From Ilyonectria destructans (taxonomy: Eukaryota > Ascomycota > Sordariomycetes > Hypocreales > Nectriaceae), in assembly GCA_020740775.1 (NCBI GenBank), contig JAHEWK010000019.1:558001-622000 (forward strand): DNA of 64,000 nt, read 5' to 3'. Position 1 is the stretch's first letter. Every line of letters begins with the position of its first letter. The notes under the pieces are model-generated. The model was not told where the DNA came from, made no database searches, and saw nothing but the letters and a program-made list of their open reading frames with translations. The translations under genes were made by a program, and so were the position numbers. This document shows positions 1-11,400 of this stretch, piece by piece.

Positions 1-1257
1 TTGAGTTCCTGGATGCAGTCGCCCGTATCAGCATGCCAGATCCGTACCGTCTTGTCCCGCGAGGCCGACGCCACGAGCGCCGAGTCGTGGGAGAAGGCTA
101 CCGACCTAACAGGGTCGCTATGGCCCTTGAATTCCTGGAAGCAGTCACCCGTATCGGCGTGCCAGATCCGTACCGTCTTGTCCCGCGAGGCCGACGCCAC
201 GAGCGCCGAGTTGTGTGAGAAGGCTATCGACCTGACGGGGCCGCTATGGCCCTTAAATTCATGGATGCAGCCACCTGAGTCGGCGCGCCAGATCCGCACC
301 GTCCGATCGTCTGAGGCTGATGCCACGAGTGCTGAGTCGTATGAGGAGGCTATCGACCTGACCGAGCGGCTATGGCCCTTAAGTTCCTGGACGCAGTCAC
401 TATCGTCGACGCGCCAGATCCGCACCGTCCGATCGTCCGATGCCGATGCCATAAGCGTCGAGTCGTGTGAGAAGGCTATCGACCTGACCGAGCGGCTATG
501 GCCCTTGAGTTTCTGGATGCAGTTACCGGCGTCGACGCGCCAGATCCGCACCGTCCGATCGTCTGACGCTGATGCCACAAGCGTTGAGTTGTGTGAGAAG
601 GCTATCGACCTGACCAAGCGCCTATGGCCCTTAAGTTCCTGGATGCGGTCGCCCGTATCGGTGTGCCAGATCCGTACCGTGCGATCGTCTGAGACTAATG
701 CCACGAGCGTTGAGTCGTATGAGAAGGCTACCGACTTAACCGAGCGCCTATAGCCCTTAAGTTCCCGGATGCAGTTGCCCGAGTCGACGCGCCAGATCCG
801 TACCGTCCGATCGTCCGACGCCGATACTACAAGCGCTGAGTCGTATGAGAAGGCTACCGACTTCACCCAGTCGCTATGACCCTTGAGTTCCTGGATGCAG
901 TCGCCCGAGTCGACGCGCCAGATCCGCACTGTCCGATCGTCCGGTGCTGACGCTATGAGCGCCGAGTCGTGGGAGAAGGCTACCGTCCTGACCCAGTCGC
1001 TCTGGCCCTTGATGCATTCACTTGTGTCGGCGTGCCAGATCCGCACCGTCCGATCGTCCGACGCCGACGCCACGAGCGCCGACCCGTGGGAGAAGGCTAC
1101 CGACCTGACGGGGCCGCTATGACCCTTGAGTTCCTGGACGCAGTCACCTGCGTCGACGCGCCAGATCCGCACCGTCCGATCGTCTGAGGCCGATGCCACG
1201 AGCGCCGAGTCCTGCGAAAATGCCACCGACCTGACGGGGCCGCTATGGCCCTCGAGC
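1..1257 (-). repeat. WD40 tandem repeat array, about 126-bp unit, 10 copies
   Basis: Ten direct copies of a roughly 126-bp unit, each carrying the conserved core encoding VRIW, at about 37, 163, 289, 415, 541, 667, 793, 919, 1036 and 1162. One unit (around 1009-1035) lacks 9 bp, so frame is kept. Units are far more alike than usual for WD40 propellers; most differences fall in a few codons such as those before and after the RIW core. Confidence 0.93.
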
Positions 1258-3655
1258 GTCTGTAAACATGAGTTCCAGTCTATTTCAGCCTCCGGAGCAA
1301 GAGATATCCAGCTAGGAATCTCGCTCTCGAACGTGTATCGGATAATACTCTTCTCCGGCGCAAAGGCAAGTGCCGAGGAATATATCTGGAGAGGTGTTTT
1401 GTCAATTATTGAAACGTTGGCGAGAACGAAGCGTATAGCGTCGCTAAGAAAGCTAGATAACTTCACACTCGCTTCGGGCTGAGTCACGTTAGCAGTGAAT
1501 GTCGGGGGTAGATAATGCAATGCTTACGGTGAGGAGTGAGTGTAAAGTTTTGATGATACCAAGACTTTCCGATGCCCTTCCCATGAGACTTAACGCCTCT
1601 ATCCAATGGAGAAAATGGCGAGTTAAAAAGTTGCGGACGGGTCCGCCATCGCTAACATAATCCCTTGCGTGTTGTATGTGGTATACCCAGTGTAGACAAG
1701 CATACTGAACTTCTGGTGGTAGGCATGCGTCTACTCTCTGGGGATTGATAGTTGAGCGGCTTGTTCCTGGGGCGTTCAAATCACAAATATCTGTTCTAAG
1801 ACGCTCGTTCATGACACGCAAACAGTTTGCCGCCATCTTCCCGTGGGAATATTTCTCGTCTACCCAGAACGGGTTCTTTCCGCGTTTCTCGGCATCCACC
1901 AGGAAGTCGCGGAAGGAGAGATGTAGTAGCCTGACGGGTGAGCTGGACGACGGCGGAATACTCAGGACTGAATGAAGCAAGTCTAGCCTATCATCGATAG
2001 TATCTTTAGATACACTGAGCATCTGTGCCAGGGCACAGGTAGAGAGGGGCCTGGCAAGAATGACGATCGAGCCAACAATAACTCGAAATTCTTGTAGAGC
2101 CTTCTCTCTCTGCCTGATAGGGAAACCGACGACCAGCTGGTTTAAGACAGGCAGATATGTTGCATCAAGTTGCGATTCCTGGCTTCTCGTTCGGTATTTC
2201 AGAACCTCTTGGAGTTGCTTATCAGGGTTACCGCATCTGCGATCGGCGAGGAAGCGGCATACAGTGGCGGCGAAGATGAAGAGAGGGACCGCCATCTGTA
2301 CTAGAATCTGGATATTCGATTGGCCGGGCCAGCTTGTGGGTAGTTGTCGGTCTTTGGGAACGGAATTATTGTAATTGCTTCTGATTACTGCAAGCTCATG
2401 CCGAAGATATGCAGATATGTCATGCCCAACTATGTTCTCGGGCATCTCATGGAGAACGAAGTCCTGGTACTTACCCGTGATGGCGCTGAAACCCAGGCGA
2501 ATCGGCAGATCGGGTCTGCTGGTGATAAGGATTCTTAGTTGCGGAGACTGCAACGTCTTGACGCGAGAAAACAGGTTGATGATGAGTTTGACATCGTCGT
2601 CCCGTTCGCACTCGTCAAGAGCATCGACAACGACGACAAGCGTGGCCGTCTTCCGAGCGTCTTGAGGTATCCTTGACAAAGGTTCTAGGATGAGCTTCTT
2701 GAACTGCTCTTGCGCAGCCTTTCCGAAGATGGTGGTATCGGCATCGATGGCATTTTTAGCGTGCGGTGCGAAGGCGGGCACTCTGGAGACTAACTGGGCT
2801 GCGATGGTGGTGACAAATTTAGACAAGCTGCCTCGGTCGGCCTCACCTCTCCTGAAGAAGAAGCTGGCGCCGAGGCGACCGGTTGTGGCGAAAGACCGGG
2901 CTACGGTACGGGAGATGGTGGACTTTCCGGTTCCAGCCATACCGTTGAGCCAGAAGATGACCTTGGCGCGAGGATCATCGGCCCATTCAGATATTTGGCG
3001 AAGAAGATCGACTCTGGTGTTGCGGAGGCAGATTGGGTTGTGTTCTTCGGCGCGGGAGTCGAAGCTGGCTTCTATAACAACGGGAAGTCTATCGAGTACT
3101 GCTTTTTGGTCGATATCGAGGAGCTTTATATCGATGTGGAGTAAATTCTGGCCGATCTCAAGTAGAACGGCCCTAGATCATAGCCTTATCAGTTCCCATT
3201 AGTTGAAGTGGAGATAGATTGGCGACGTACGTATTGTCAACTTGTAGGCCCAAGGAGATAGCCTGCGTGCATCGCCCGAGACCTTGGGCGATCTTTTCGA
3301 CATCCTTGCTCTGAAATGGCCATTTCAAGGCCCGAAGTCCCAGTCGGCTCATTGCCTTGCGCGCTGTTCCAGGGCTAAGCACTTGTTCCAGCTCTCTAAG
3401 CTGCGATAGGCTGTCCTCGGCCGCAACCATCAGCTCCTGAGAAGCCTCGAGCTTCGCGCCATTTGGACCCTTGAGTAGCAGCTGAACACTCTCCGAAGCC
3501 TTCTTCAGGTTAGTGGCTTCTCGTTGAAGTCGGTCTATGTCATCTTTTGCGTTCTTGACGTCTCTGTAGTAGTAGAAGCACAGCGAAGCGACCTTGGTCG
3601 ACGAGTGGACGACTGCAAGGAGGCTCGCAACGACGCCGAGAGCTTCAAGAGCCAT
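1..3655 (-). CDS. NACHT-WD40 STAND/NLR protein, 3' partial (three exons)
   Basis: Predicted intracellular STAND receptor of the fungal heterokaryon-incompatibility (HET-E/NWD) type. Exons read 3655-3231, 3172-1528 and 1478-1; both introns (58 and 49 nt) have GTACGT or GTAAGC donors, CTAAT/CTAAC-like branch sites and TAG/CAG acceptors, and splicing keeps frame. Residues 1-142 form a helical fungal NLR N-terminal domain (PigL_N/HeLo-like, inferred). Walker A (GMAGTGKST) lies near residue 219 and Walker B (VVVVDALDEC) about 110 residues later, followed by the usual winged-helix region and a linker. From about nt 1257 to the left edge come ten WD40 repeats of about 42 residues; the frame has no stop and leaves the window, so the C-terminus is unseen. 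The start MALEALGVV is the first in-frame ATG. NACHT hydrolyses NTP for oligomerisation and the WD40 part is the presumed ligand sensor (family knowledge). Loss of function beyond the edge cannot be excluded. Confidence 0.88.
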
Positions 3656-4740
3656 CGCATTAAGAGATCGTACTCGCGCTGGCCTGGTGTCAGTAGAGCA
3701 TCACGAGTAACCGTTACGAAGGCTGCGGTAGTAACTGCGGGTATCAGTGCCGGTGAAATGCGTATACCGCCATTCACACCCTGGCAAGACACTGGGGACG
3801 GAGACTTTGGACATGCGGTGGTGGCGGCACATCCTCAGCCGCTGATGGCGGATATAGCTATATATATATATATCTTCTACATCGGGTCGCCGCCACATAG
3901 TACGTCTTAGGGTTTGCCTGAGTTGCATTCGATAGACATGATATCTGCGTGTGTCGGGTTTCTAGTGCACGACCGCCATTCCCTGACGTGGAAGTGGGAG
4001 CGCGAAATTAGGTACGTGCCACGCGACATGGATGGCTGAAGCAGGGGAACAGAACGGAATTTGCCGTTCATCGATGAGCAGGTCCTCGGTCGTCTGTGCA
4101 GGCCGTTCCTATGCCCGTAGAATACCTGGGGGAACAACGACCCGGAATGAGAAACTTTGAGCGTGCAGGTGAAACAAAGAGTTCGTGGTACCAAGCAAGT
4201 CAATACATGACTCGCTCTTCTACCTAGCTGCATCCGCCTTGCGGCCCGCCGTCGTTCGCCTTGTCACTAGCGGGCCTGACATCCCTTCGGTCAAGCATGC
4301 TACAATTCCAGGAAGAAATTAGCAGGACCTATTATACCATAAGCTCCAGCGGTGAGTGCGATCCCCGTAACGGATCGTTATACCCTCATGTAATGGGTCA
4401 TTTTAAACAGAATATCTACCCCAACGGCGAGGGTAAAACCAGGCGTCTCAATCAAGACTCTGTGAGCACGAGGGGGAGGCATATGCAGCAATGGTTAATA
4501 GAGAGGGGCACAGACCTGCAGTACAACCTATGACTTCTCACCTTTCAGGGAAAGCGTGGCCTATCCCCTAAGGTGAAGGCTTGGCCAAGTATGTCTGGGA
4601 ATGCTGGCACGGGAACAGGGATCTGGGCCAAGAGAGCAAGCTTGAAAATAAATCCCAGGTGACAAGGTGCCTCCTAAGGCCGGGCTGCGCCAAAGAGGAG
4701 TCCAAGGACCGTGGCAGCTCGGTAATTTAAATCATGCCCC
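3656..4740. other. NLR upstream region with repeat fragments; no gene seen
   Basis: Contains a short TA microsatellite near 3858-3872. A mosaic repeat fragment at about 4005-4185 matches two places elsewhere: 4005-4070 matches 6554-6620 directly, and 4080-4185 matches 6697-6830 in inverted orientation. No convincing coding region. Confidence 0.5.
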
Positions 4741-5544
4741 AGGCTTACGCCGTCGGTGCTGGGACGTGTCAAGCTGGTGAAACATGGGAATCCAGGAATT
4801 TGGGTGGAGGACTGCCTCCCGCCTTCTCGGGTAAAGCCGAGAGAGTTCGCGCTCGGTCCAGTGGTCCTCTGGCGCCGCGTATGTGTGCCTGGGCGTTCCG
4901 AAGACCAAACCCAAGCCTAGCGTTCCTGCCCCCCTCTCCACCCAACATGTGTGTCCACAGAGACACACGACGTGGGGCTCCCCGCGGCAGCGGGGATCGG
5001 CACAGAGGCAGCAGCCGTAGGGCAGCGCACCGCCCGCGTTTGTGGCTCTCATCATGCTCTGGCCCAAAAATCCGCCGTGGGGGCGTACGTTTAATGACCA
5101 GAGGGCACACGCCAACCAAAAGAAAAAAGAAAAAAAAAAGATTAGAGCATCAGTGGCTCCCTAGCCTCTCCCAGATAGGAGCATATAAGCGAGCCAGTTA
5201 GGTTATTCGCGGCTTGTGCCAGCGGCGGTTGGTTGGTGAGTGGACGGTGGTGGTGAACTGCCCCGAGGCTAATTTATCAGGTGGACTTGAGACTCACGTC
5301 AACATGCATCCCCGTCCAGACGGTCGTCCTTGAGAGAACGAAGAAGCGAACATGAAACATGCAGGGCAGATTGGGTCCACCTTCGAAACACCTAGCCGTC
5401 TCGATGGATCCAGAAGCCTCGTGGTTGAGCAGACGTCTATGTCGACTCCGTGCCGCTGGTGCTGCTGTGTTTGCGACGGGTTCTAGGACGACAGGCATTT
5501 CGATTCCCGCACGCGACTGAGCTGTGATTCGCTCTATGCAGCGT
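4741..5544. other. GC-rich unassigned stretch
   Basis: Open frames exist on both strands but are overlapping, arginine/proline-rich and without recognisable motifs, as expected from base composition. An A-rich run lies at 5121-5140. I see no supportable gene. Confidence 0.4.
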
Positions 5545-5905
5545 CCCTGGATGCCTGGACTGAATCCCGGTGAAGGGGAAGGTGAGGTGTATGGTGACCT
5601 GTCCTGACCCTTGTTGAGCCCCTTAATAAATTTGCAACCCAGTACCAGTGGGTTGGGATGCCTAATAGTACCCTGCAGAAATCATTCAGTGAATAGGTAC
5701 CAGTGGCATCGCCCTGCCCTTGTATGGCCCTGGGGTCAGCCAGGCTGCCGGCGCCGCTAATCGCTGCATCCAGAAATTGCCCATCGGAGGCGAGACCTGG
5801 AACAAACCTCACCATTATTCAAAATTTATTAAGCAAAGTTTACAACTGACCGCATAAGAGTTGTTTCACTAACATGTCTAACCGGACATTCCGCATACAA
5901 TCGAT
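5545..5905. repeat. Dispersed repeat B, copy 1
   Basis: Matches 7487-7840 in the same orientation over about 350 bp with many substitutions and small indels. Shared blocks include CCTGACCCTTGTTGA, CCAGAAATTGCCCATCGGAG and CACTAACATGTCTAACC. It runs directly into repeat A. Confidence 0.75.
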
Positions 5906-6065
5906 CATTCTCGGCGACTCATTCTTGGCGATGTCATCATTAACAATAGCGTCATCCAGTAGAATCTTGGACGACAGTTATTTGGCGCCTTTCCTGCGCA
6001 AAGATATGCTGCTAGATTCTTTCGGGAGACCAAATGGTGAGATTCCAGTGGTGCTGGCGCAATAA
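5901..6065 (+). pseudogene. Nucleoside phosphorylase (PNP_UDP) domain relic, copy 1
   Basis: A short degenerate stretch reading SIILGDS and then FLRKDMLLDSFGRPNGEI, ending in a stop (TAA). It parallels the fuller relic at 25130-25462. PNP_UDP domains are common N-terminal domains of fungal STAND proteins (family knowledge), so this is probably a remnant of such a receptor. No start, no complete domain. Confidence 0.5.
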
Positions 6066-6830
6066 AAGGATTTCGTGGCTGTACGCTGCTAAGCAGCCGC
6101 GGACCGACTCCCCGGCCGAGGCGACCGATATGTCCAGCCACAGGTTAGAATAGAACAGGACAACACAGGAAGCCGAGAATAGATGGTGGAAAAGTTCCAG
6201 AACTCACGGATAACCAAGAATGGATATTGGAAGGCAAGACCGGAATAGTGCGTCAAATAGAAAGGCTACCCTCCTTCATGGCGGCCTCAACGGGACATAA
6301 TCCCTGGTAGTGAGGCATTGCTCCATGTTGATCCGTTTAAGGCGGCGCCGCTCGGATCATCGGCAAGCTAGCGACGGGACGGGCCAAGGCGGACGAGGGA
6401 TTAAGGTTATAGTGTTGCAGTGTATCTATTAGTTGAGGGGTAGAACCAGTCACAGAAGGCAAACTAAGTTCTTCTGGAATCTTAGCGTCCAAATTCTTCT
6501 ACAGGGCGAAGGTCTTGATCGCCAACGGCGCATTTCGCAAATCGACGTCTGCTACGTACCGCACGACATGGATCGCTGGAGCAGGGGGCAAGAAACGGAA
6601 TTTGCCATTCATCGACAGGGCGCAAAAAATGGGCAGCAGTACCTTCTCATCAAAGGAGGCCTTGTGTCCTTCCACCCTGAGACCGATGGAGGGGCTGGTT
6701 ACTTCACCTGCATGCTCAAAGTTTCTCCTCAATCTGTCGTCCTGGTCGTTATCCCCCCAAGTATTCTACAAGCATAGGAACAGCCTTCATAGCCGACCAA
6801 GTCGACCTGCTCATTCGGATGAAGGAGGAT
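5905..6830. repeat. Dispersed repeat A, copy 1
   Basis: Collinear with 25321-26235. It starts inside a phosphorylase relic and continues through blocks such as GAGAATAGATGGTGGAAAAG, AGCGGCGGGGCGGGCCAAGG-like sequence and CATGGATCGCTGGAGCAGGG. Copy 2 has an extra block of about 150 bp near 25705-25865. The shared order of blocks shows both derive from one ancestral unit, probably a duplicated and decayed NLR locus or a non-coding mobile element. Confidence 0.75.
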
Positions 6831-6971
6831 AGGAATCGGCCTCGGAAGGAGATGCATGGGAGAAAAGAGAATGCCATCAGCAGCTCTTTGGCATAGGGCG
6901 CAAGACACGTTGAGGATTCTCGGGAGCTGCACGTAGAGAACTCGTAATTTGAGGAAAAGGTCGATTAGGCG

Positions 6972-7310
6972 ATGCTAGAGTAAGGCAATTTAGCTAGACA
7001 CTCGACATTCAGCGGTCGGCAAGTGATCAGCGGCGGCACTTGCCGACCGCTGGCTGGGTCACTAATCTCGCACGGACAACCCGGTCGGTAGGGCGTCCTG
7101 AGTGTGTCCTAGTTGATCCCTTGAATGTGCTATCTCCGGCGTGTGCACGCGGGCGCATGGAGAAGGTAGAGTCACGCCCAAGTAGTCGCCTTTGCACTTC
7201 GTCTCGAATCGCGACTCGCGGCACACCAAACTGACCAGCTTTGGTGGCTCGAATACTCGAGTTCAGCGGAGGTGACCCTCTTGGCACAAACTTTGTTGGA
7301 CGGGGTTGCC
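6972..7310. repeat. Dispersed repeat C, copy 1 (inverted copy at 24475-24790)
   Basis: The run CTAGAGTAAGGCAATTTAGC and later blocks (tgtgcacgcgggcgcatgga, ggtggctcgaatactcga) recur in reverse complement at 24475-24790. Together with repeats A and B it forms a mosaic of duplicated, diverged non-coding DNA. Confidence 0.75.
7010..7052. repeat. Perfect 16-bp inverted repeat with 11-nt loop
   Basis: CAGCGGTCGGCAAGTG at 7010-7025 pairs perfectly with 7037-7052. The related copy near 24.74 kb lacks the second arm, so the hairpin arose by a local inverted duplication in this copy. Confidence 0.9.
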
Positions 7311-7486
7311 AGTTCTTGAGCAATTGTCGGACTGGTCCTGCGAAACCTGTCTGGTGGGTAGCAATAGGCACGGGGGTAGATGGATGGCCAGGATTTAGTG
7401 CCACGGAGCTTGATGCCAAGACGCGGCTGCAGGGCCCAGATCTCAGGGACCACGGCCCATCCCTCATATTTCGACACCTGGAGTAA

Positions 7487-7840
7487 ATCACGGTAAAAGG
7501 GGGGGGGGGTGAGGTTTGTGGTGACATGCCCTGACCCTTGTTGAACCCCTGATGAAATGCAGCCCAGTACCAGAGGGCTGGGATGCCTAACAGTTGCCTG
7601 CAGAGGTCATTCGTGAAGCGTATCAGTGGCATGGGCCCTGCGCCTGCATGGGACCCAGCCAGCGTCGCTGATCGCTGCACCCAGAAATTGCCCATCGGAG
7701 ACGAGACCCGGAGACAAACCTCGCCATGAGTCGGGGCCGGAGGCGCAAAATTTGTTAGGCAAAGTTTACAACTGCACCACATAAGATTTGTTTCACTAAC
7801 ATGTCTAACCAGACGTTCGCATACAATTCATATAAAGGTG
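7487..7840. repeat. Dispersed repeat B, copy 2
   Basis: Second copy of the repeat described at 5545-5905, starting just after an 11-nt G run (7499-7509). The minus-strand open frame spanning 7027-7782 crosses repeats B and C and has no family signature, so it is not called as a gene. Confidence 0.75.
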
Positions 7841-8722
7841 CTCGCTCTCCATCCGGTGTTGCCGATATGTAGCGCTGCGCCTCAAGCTGCCAGTGAACAC
7901 AGCCAGAGTCAGTTCTTTCTTGCGCAGGGGAGGGGTTTTCTTTAAAGCACTAGGGTCAACTGTGTGCTACCACCAGACGCGGATAGACCAAAGGCAAATA
8001 AACACAAGGTTTGCGCCAAGGCGATTCGTCCTGTGCACATGGTCTTTTGATAGTGCCATGATCCTGGAGACAGAACATCATTCTGGTGTGTTGTGAGATC
8101 AGGCTGTGAATTGGTAGCCGCTCATCTAACGTCTACGCAGGCGCTTTGACGGTGACGACTGATTGAAAGGGCTGAGAAAAACGTCATGGGCTCGTCTGAC
8201 AATATGAGCAGTCTATAACTGGTCGTGACACCCCCAGAGTCAGGCCCAGATATTCATATCAGAATCACCTCTTCCTTGGTCGTCTCTCATCCTTCTTGGG
8301 CCTTCATCTTATCTACCAGCGTTACTTGCTATTGTCCTTCCCGTGACTGCTCTTCTGGCCGCCCTGACTTTCATCCGTTATCGTGTCCAACTGGAGTGTT
8401 TCCAAGTCCCTAAGCCTTTCAAGAAAGCCTATATGCATATCGAGCACATTCGTGCCATCTCATCTTCTCGACTCCTATTATTGCTGTCCTCACCTTAATC
8501 GGTTTCAGTCTCCAAGTGAGTGATCCCAAGATCTGGAAACAGGCATACCGATCGCGGCCCTAACCTTGAAGCCCATCCGTGCAAGGCGGGGCCGGCTCCA
8601 ATCCGCGGCAATCCGTCTCACTCGGGTCGGCAGCTGACGGCCCCAGGACGCCCAACGGCCCGTGCCACTGTGGCTCACACGCTAAGCGCCCAGTGACAGT
8701 GCTAGATCACCTCGATACGAGA

Positions 8723-9140
8723 ATGGCTACGAACAACTCATCCACCGCGGCGGTTCACTACCTCGATGATACACAGTACGGACCCCTGTTTTGTTGATAG
8801 GCATGGTTTATAGCCCTACACACTTGTCCCCCCGGATGCTAGTGCCTATATCACGATCAGCTAACGGCTGGGTTCGGTTTCTAGGTCCAGGGCTGCAAGC
8901 AACACCAACTCCACAACTGTTAATGGAACTACTATCCCAGAGGGGCAGGACTACAGCCTCGGACGTTTTCTCGATCCCTCGCGCTACGTCCCACAATCTC
9001 ACCCCGATATGTACCTCCGCGCACCTCCTGGGTTTGCAGCATCGTCCAACAGCAATTCCCAGCGTCAAAACGTCCATCGTATGGCTCAAATCCTAAGCAC
9101 GATTAATTCCCAGCTTCATCAAACTCCCTCGTTGCGATAA
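8723..9140 (+). CDS. Small hypothetical protein, two exons
   Basis: I do not recognise the family. Exon 1 is 8723-8775, and intron 8776-8884 (109 nt) has donor GTACGG, a GCTAACGG branch site and a TTTCTAG acceptor. Exon 2 is 8885-9140 and ends in TAA. Splicing joins the two frames exactly, giving 102 residues: an Asn/Ser/Thr-rich start (MATNNSSTAAVHYL), a middle with SLGRFLDPSRYVPQSHP and a Ser/Gln-rich tail ending HQTPSLR. There is no signal peptide or membrane segment. The pyrimidine-rich, CT-repeated DNA at 8270-8500 looks like a fungal promoter/leader. The clean splice signals are the main support; the ATG choice could be too short if an upstream exon exists. Confidence 0.5.
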
Positions 9141-10590
9141 TGTCTACAGGGGGATCCCCAACGCTGGACAGCCAGCCACAACTGCAAGCCAGGGGTCCAG
9201 GGTTGTGTTGCATCCTTCTCCTCGCCATCTTCTATTTCTTGGCGTCCTCGCCTCCCAGCCCAACCCGCTCCCACGGGTCGCGTGGCGCTGACTAGCGCGT
9301 CCACAGTAGATGATTAGTCCCGTCAGGGTTTCGGAGTCTGTGGTTTGTCCCATAGTTCGCTGCCGACGAGGCGCAAGGGTGGCAAAGGGCGCTTATGGAC
9401 CAGACGGATACTTGAACTCGGTGTGCCTGAGCTTTTAGTGTCAAAAGGTGGCAAAAGATGTCGGAGTGGGCTCAAGCCATCGTGGGGGAGTGAGGGACCG
9501 CCGACGCAGACCCCCTTCCGGGCCCCATCGGCCGACGAGAATGGATTTACAAAAGCAACTCACAACTCATAGACTACAGCATATATACAGTAGAGGTGAT
9601 TACTTTCGTACCTTTAAAACTACAGAGAATATATTGCCAGCGCTCGTTTTGCAGTTTGGCGTCGCGCGCAAGAGGCGCAGCCCGGGGATGCGCGCCTGCA
9701 TGCTCCGGATATTAGATGTAAAAGTGCTGGCGCTAGCTACGACTTCTATATACGCACCCGTTTCCCCGGTTCCCTGCTTTCGATGGACGGGGCAACAGTG
9801 GCACCCACAACTGGACATTGTGGCTGCGCTTCGAGGGTCGCCTTTGCGGGATCACCGTCCAGCTGGGTCGTCAAGCCAAGGAGGGAATGGAGCGCGCTGT
9901 CAGCCATTGCCGCCTCGTCGGCGTTCGTCAAGTGTGATATCAAAGCAAAGGCACAACGCAGAAGTTGGCCCAAGCGTCGCACAGCGGGTTTCGTTCTTTG
10001 AGACATCGCAAGCCTGATTCGCTGAAAACATTGAGGCTTTCCACCCCTCCAGCCTGACCTTGCTTTTCCTAGAAGACAGTTAGAGGTCCAAGCTTCGGAG
10101 TGTGTCACAGTGCGGGCTTTATTCATTACCAGGGAGCTTTTACTGCTTTGTGGTTTTCCAGCGCCTCAAGTTTAGTCTCCACAATATCCCAGCAGCCCCT
10201 CGGCCGCGGCCTGCGGCCCTTTGCTTCTGCGAAAAATGTAAAAAATACGACCGGCGTCTGCCAAGTACCCATTAAACATCGCGAATCCTGCACTAAGCCT
10301 AAAGTTCAATAGGAGGATGAGGGTAATTAAACATACCACCAGCATTCTCACGCATCACACTCCTGCGATCCGCGCCTTGCTGGCTTCATGCCACGACAAT
10401 GGAATCTATTGCTGCGGAGTGCCCTTGCGATTTGCATTGCTGTTCGCGTTCAGACAAATTGAGATTTTAGTAGTTGATTTGTCTACGTCGGCAGGATTAT
10501 AGCTGGGTTGGTGTGCTGACGGCGGGACGCGTCTTGTGCGCGTTCGCATTCGACGCTCGTTAACTCTCATCGCACCATACTGTGTGTGAC
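9141..10590. other. Unassigned stretch, possible coding relic on minus strand
   Basis: A minus-strand frame at 9746-10126 has a plausible helical run (RRLGQLLRCAFALISHL) but no family I recognise, and no start or splice sites that I can support. The rest shows nothing. Confidence 0.3.
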
Positions 10591-10593
10591 GCT

Positions 10594-10905
10594 TCACACA
10601 ACGCTGTCCTCGAAACGCGCCAGTTGGCAACGTGATCGACAACAGTATGGCGTCCAATACCTGTGGATCTGGACCGTCTCATGGTGATAATATCGAGCAA
10701 CGTTGACCGCACCTTTAGCAGTCGCCTCGCATAGTAATTCGCCTTCTTCATCGCGTTCTGGGTATTGCCATGAATCCTTGATGATAAGTGGTATGCCCGG
10801 ACGCTCTGCAGTAATGACCTCCTGCATGCTCTCAATGACTTCCTTTCTTTGGCCCGCGAATAGTCGCATTCGGGGAGTTGACGCCGCCACAAGTCCTTGT
10901 AACAT
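10594..10905 (-). pseudogene. FunK1-type protein kinase fragment
   Basis: The minus frame contains KDSWQYPERDEEGELL and NVARYYHHETVQ, which I recognise as the conserved N-lobe stretch of the fungal-specific FunK1 kinases. The frame then drifts into unrelated residues after ETVQIHR. The related continuation appears in another frame (10560-10650), which indicates a frameshift. No catalytic loop (HRDIS) is visible, so this is a broken fragment, not a kinase. Confidence 0.6.
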
Positions 10906-11400
10906 TACTAGGGGCTCAACGTTGGGGGCACAACAAATGCGCCCAACAATCCACGCCCGCTACTGTGGCCGATCTTTCCAGGCACCTCGCTCCCAATCTG
11001 CGCCTCATTTGCCAGCGCGTGCGAACTCTTACACGACCATCACGGCAACATCACTCTTAACTGACCATCTCGAACCATTCTCATATTGGTAGTAGGTCTA
11101 TCCAACCGCTTGTGTTTAGATAGGTCCGACCTAACCTCATTGCATTATGCGCAGCACGCCTCACCATCGCAACACTCGTAGGAAATTGTCGCCCCATTCG
11201 CTTATCGACTCCCTGAGCTCCTGGCAACAGCCAATAAGGTAGGCGACAACACACCCGACCGAGACACCTTCGAGCCAATATCAAATTCGAGCTCAATCGA
11301 GACCTTGTGAGAACCTGGTTTAATGGAAACCTCATCCATCGCCACTGTCTGAATGGGATCAAGCGGCTACGACGCTTAGCGCTACAAAAAACAAGGAACT

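Noticed and set aside
4734..5201. 155-codon and overlapping minus frames in GC-rich DNA
   Set aside because: Both strands are equally open, with Arg/Pro-rich composition and no motif or splice signals.
7010..7052. Hairpin as a transcription terminator
   Set aside because: Intrinsic terminators of this type are bacterial; there is no gene upstream and the context is a repeat.
7027..7782. 251-codon minus frame
   Set aside because: It spans two dispersed repeats, its relatives elsewhere are full of stops, and no protein motif is visible.
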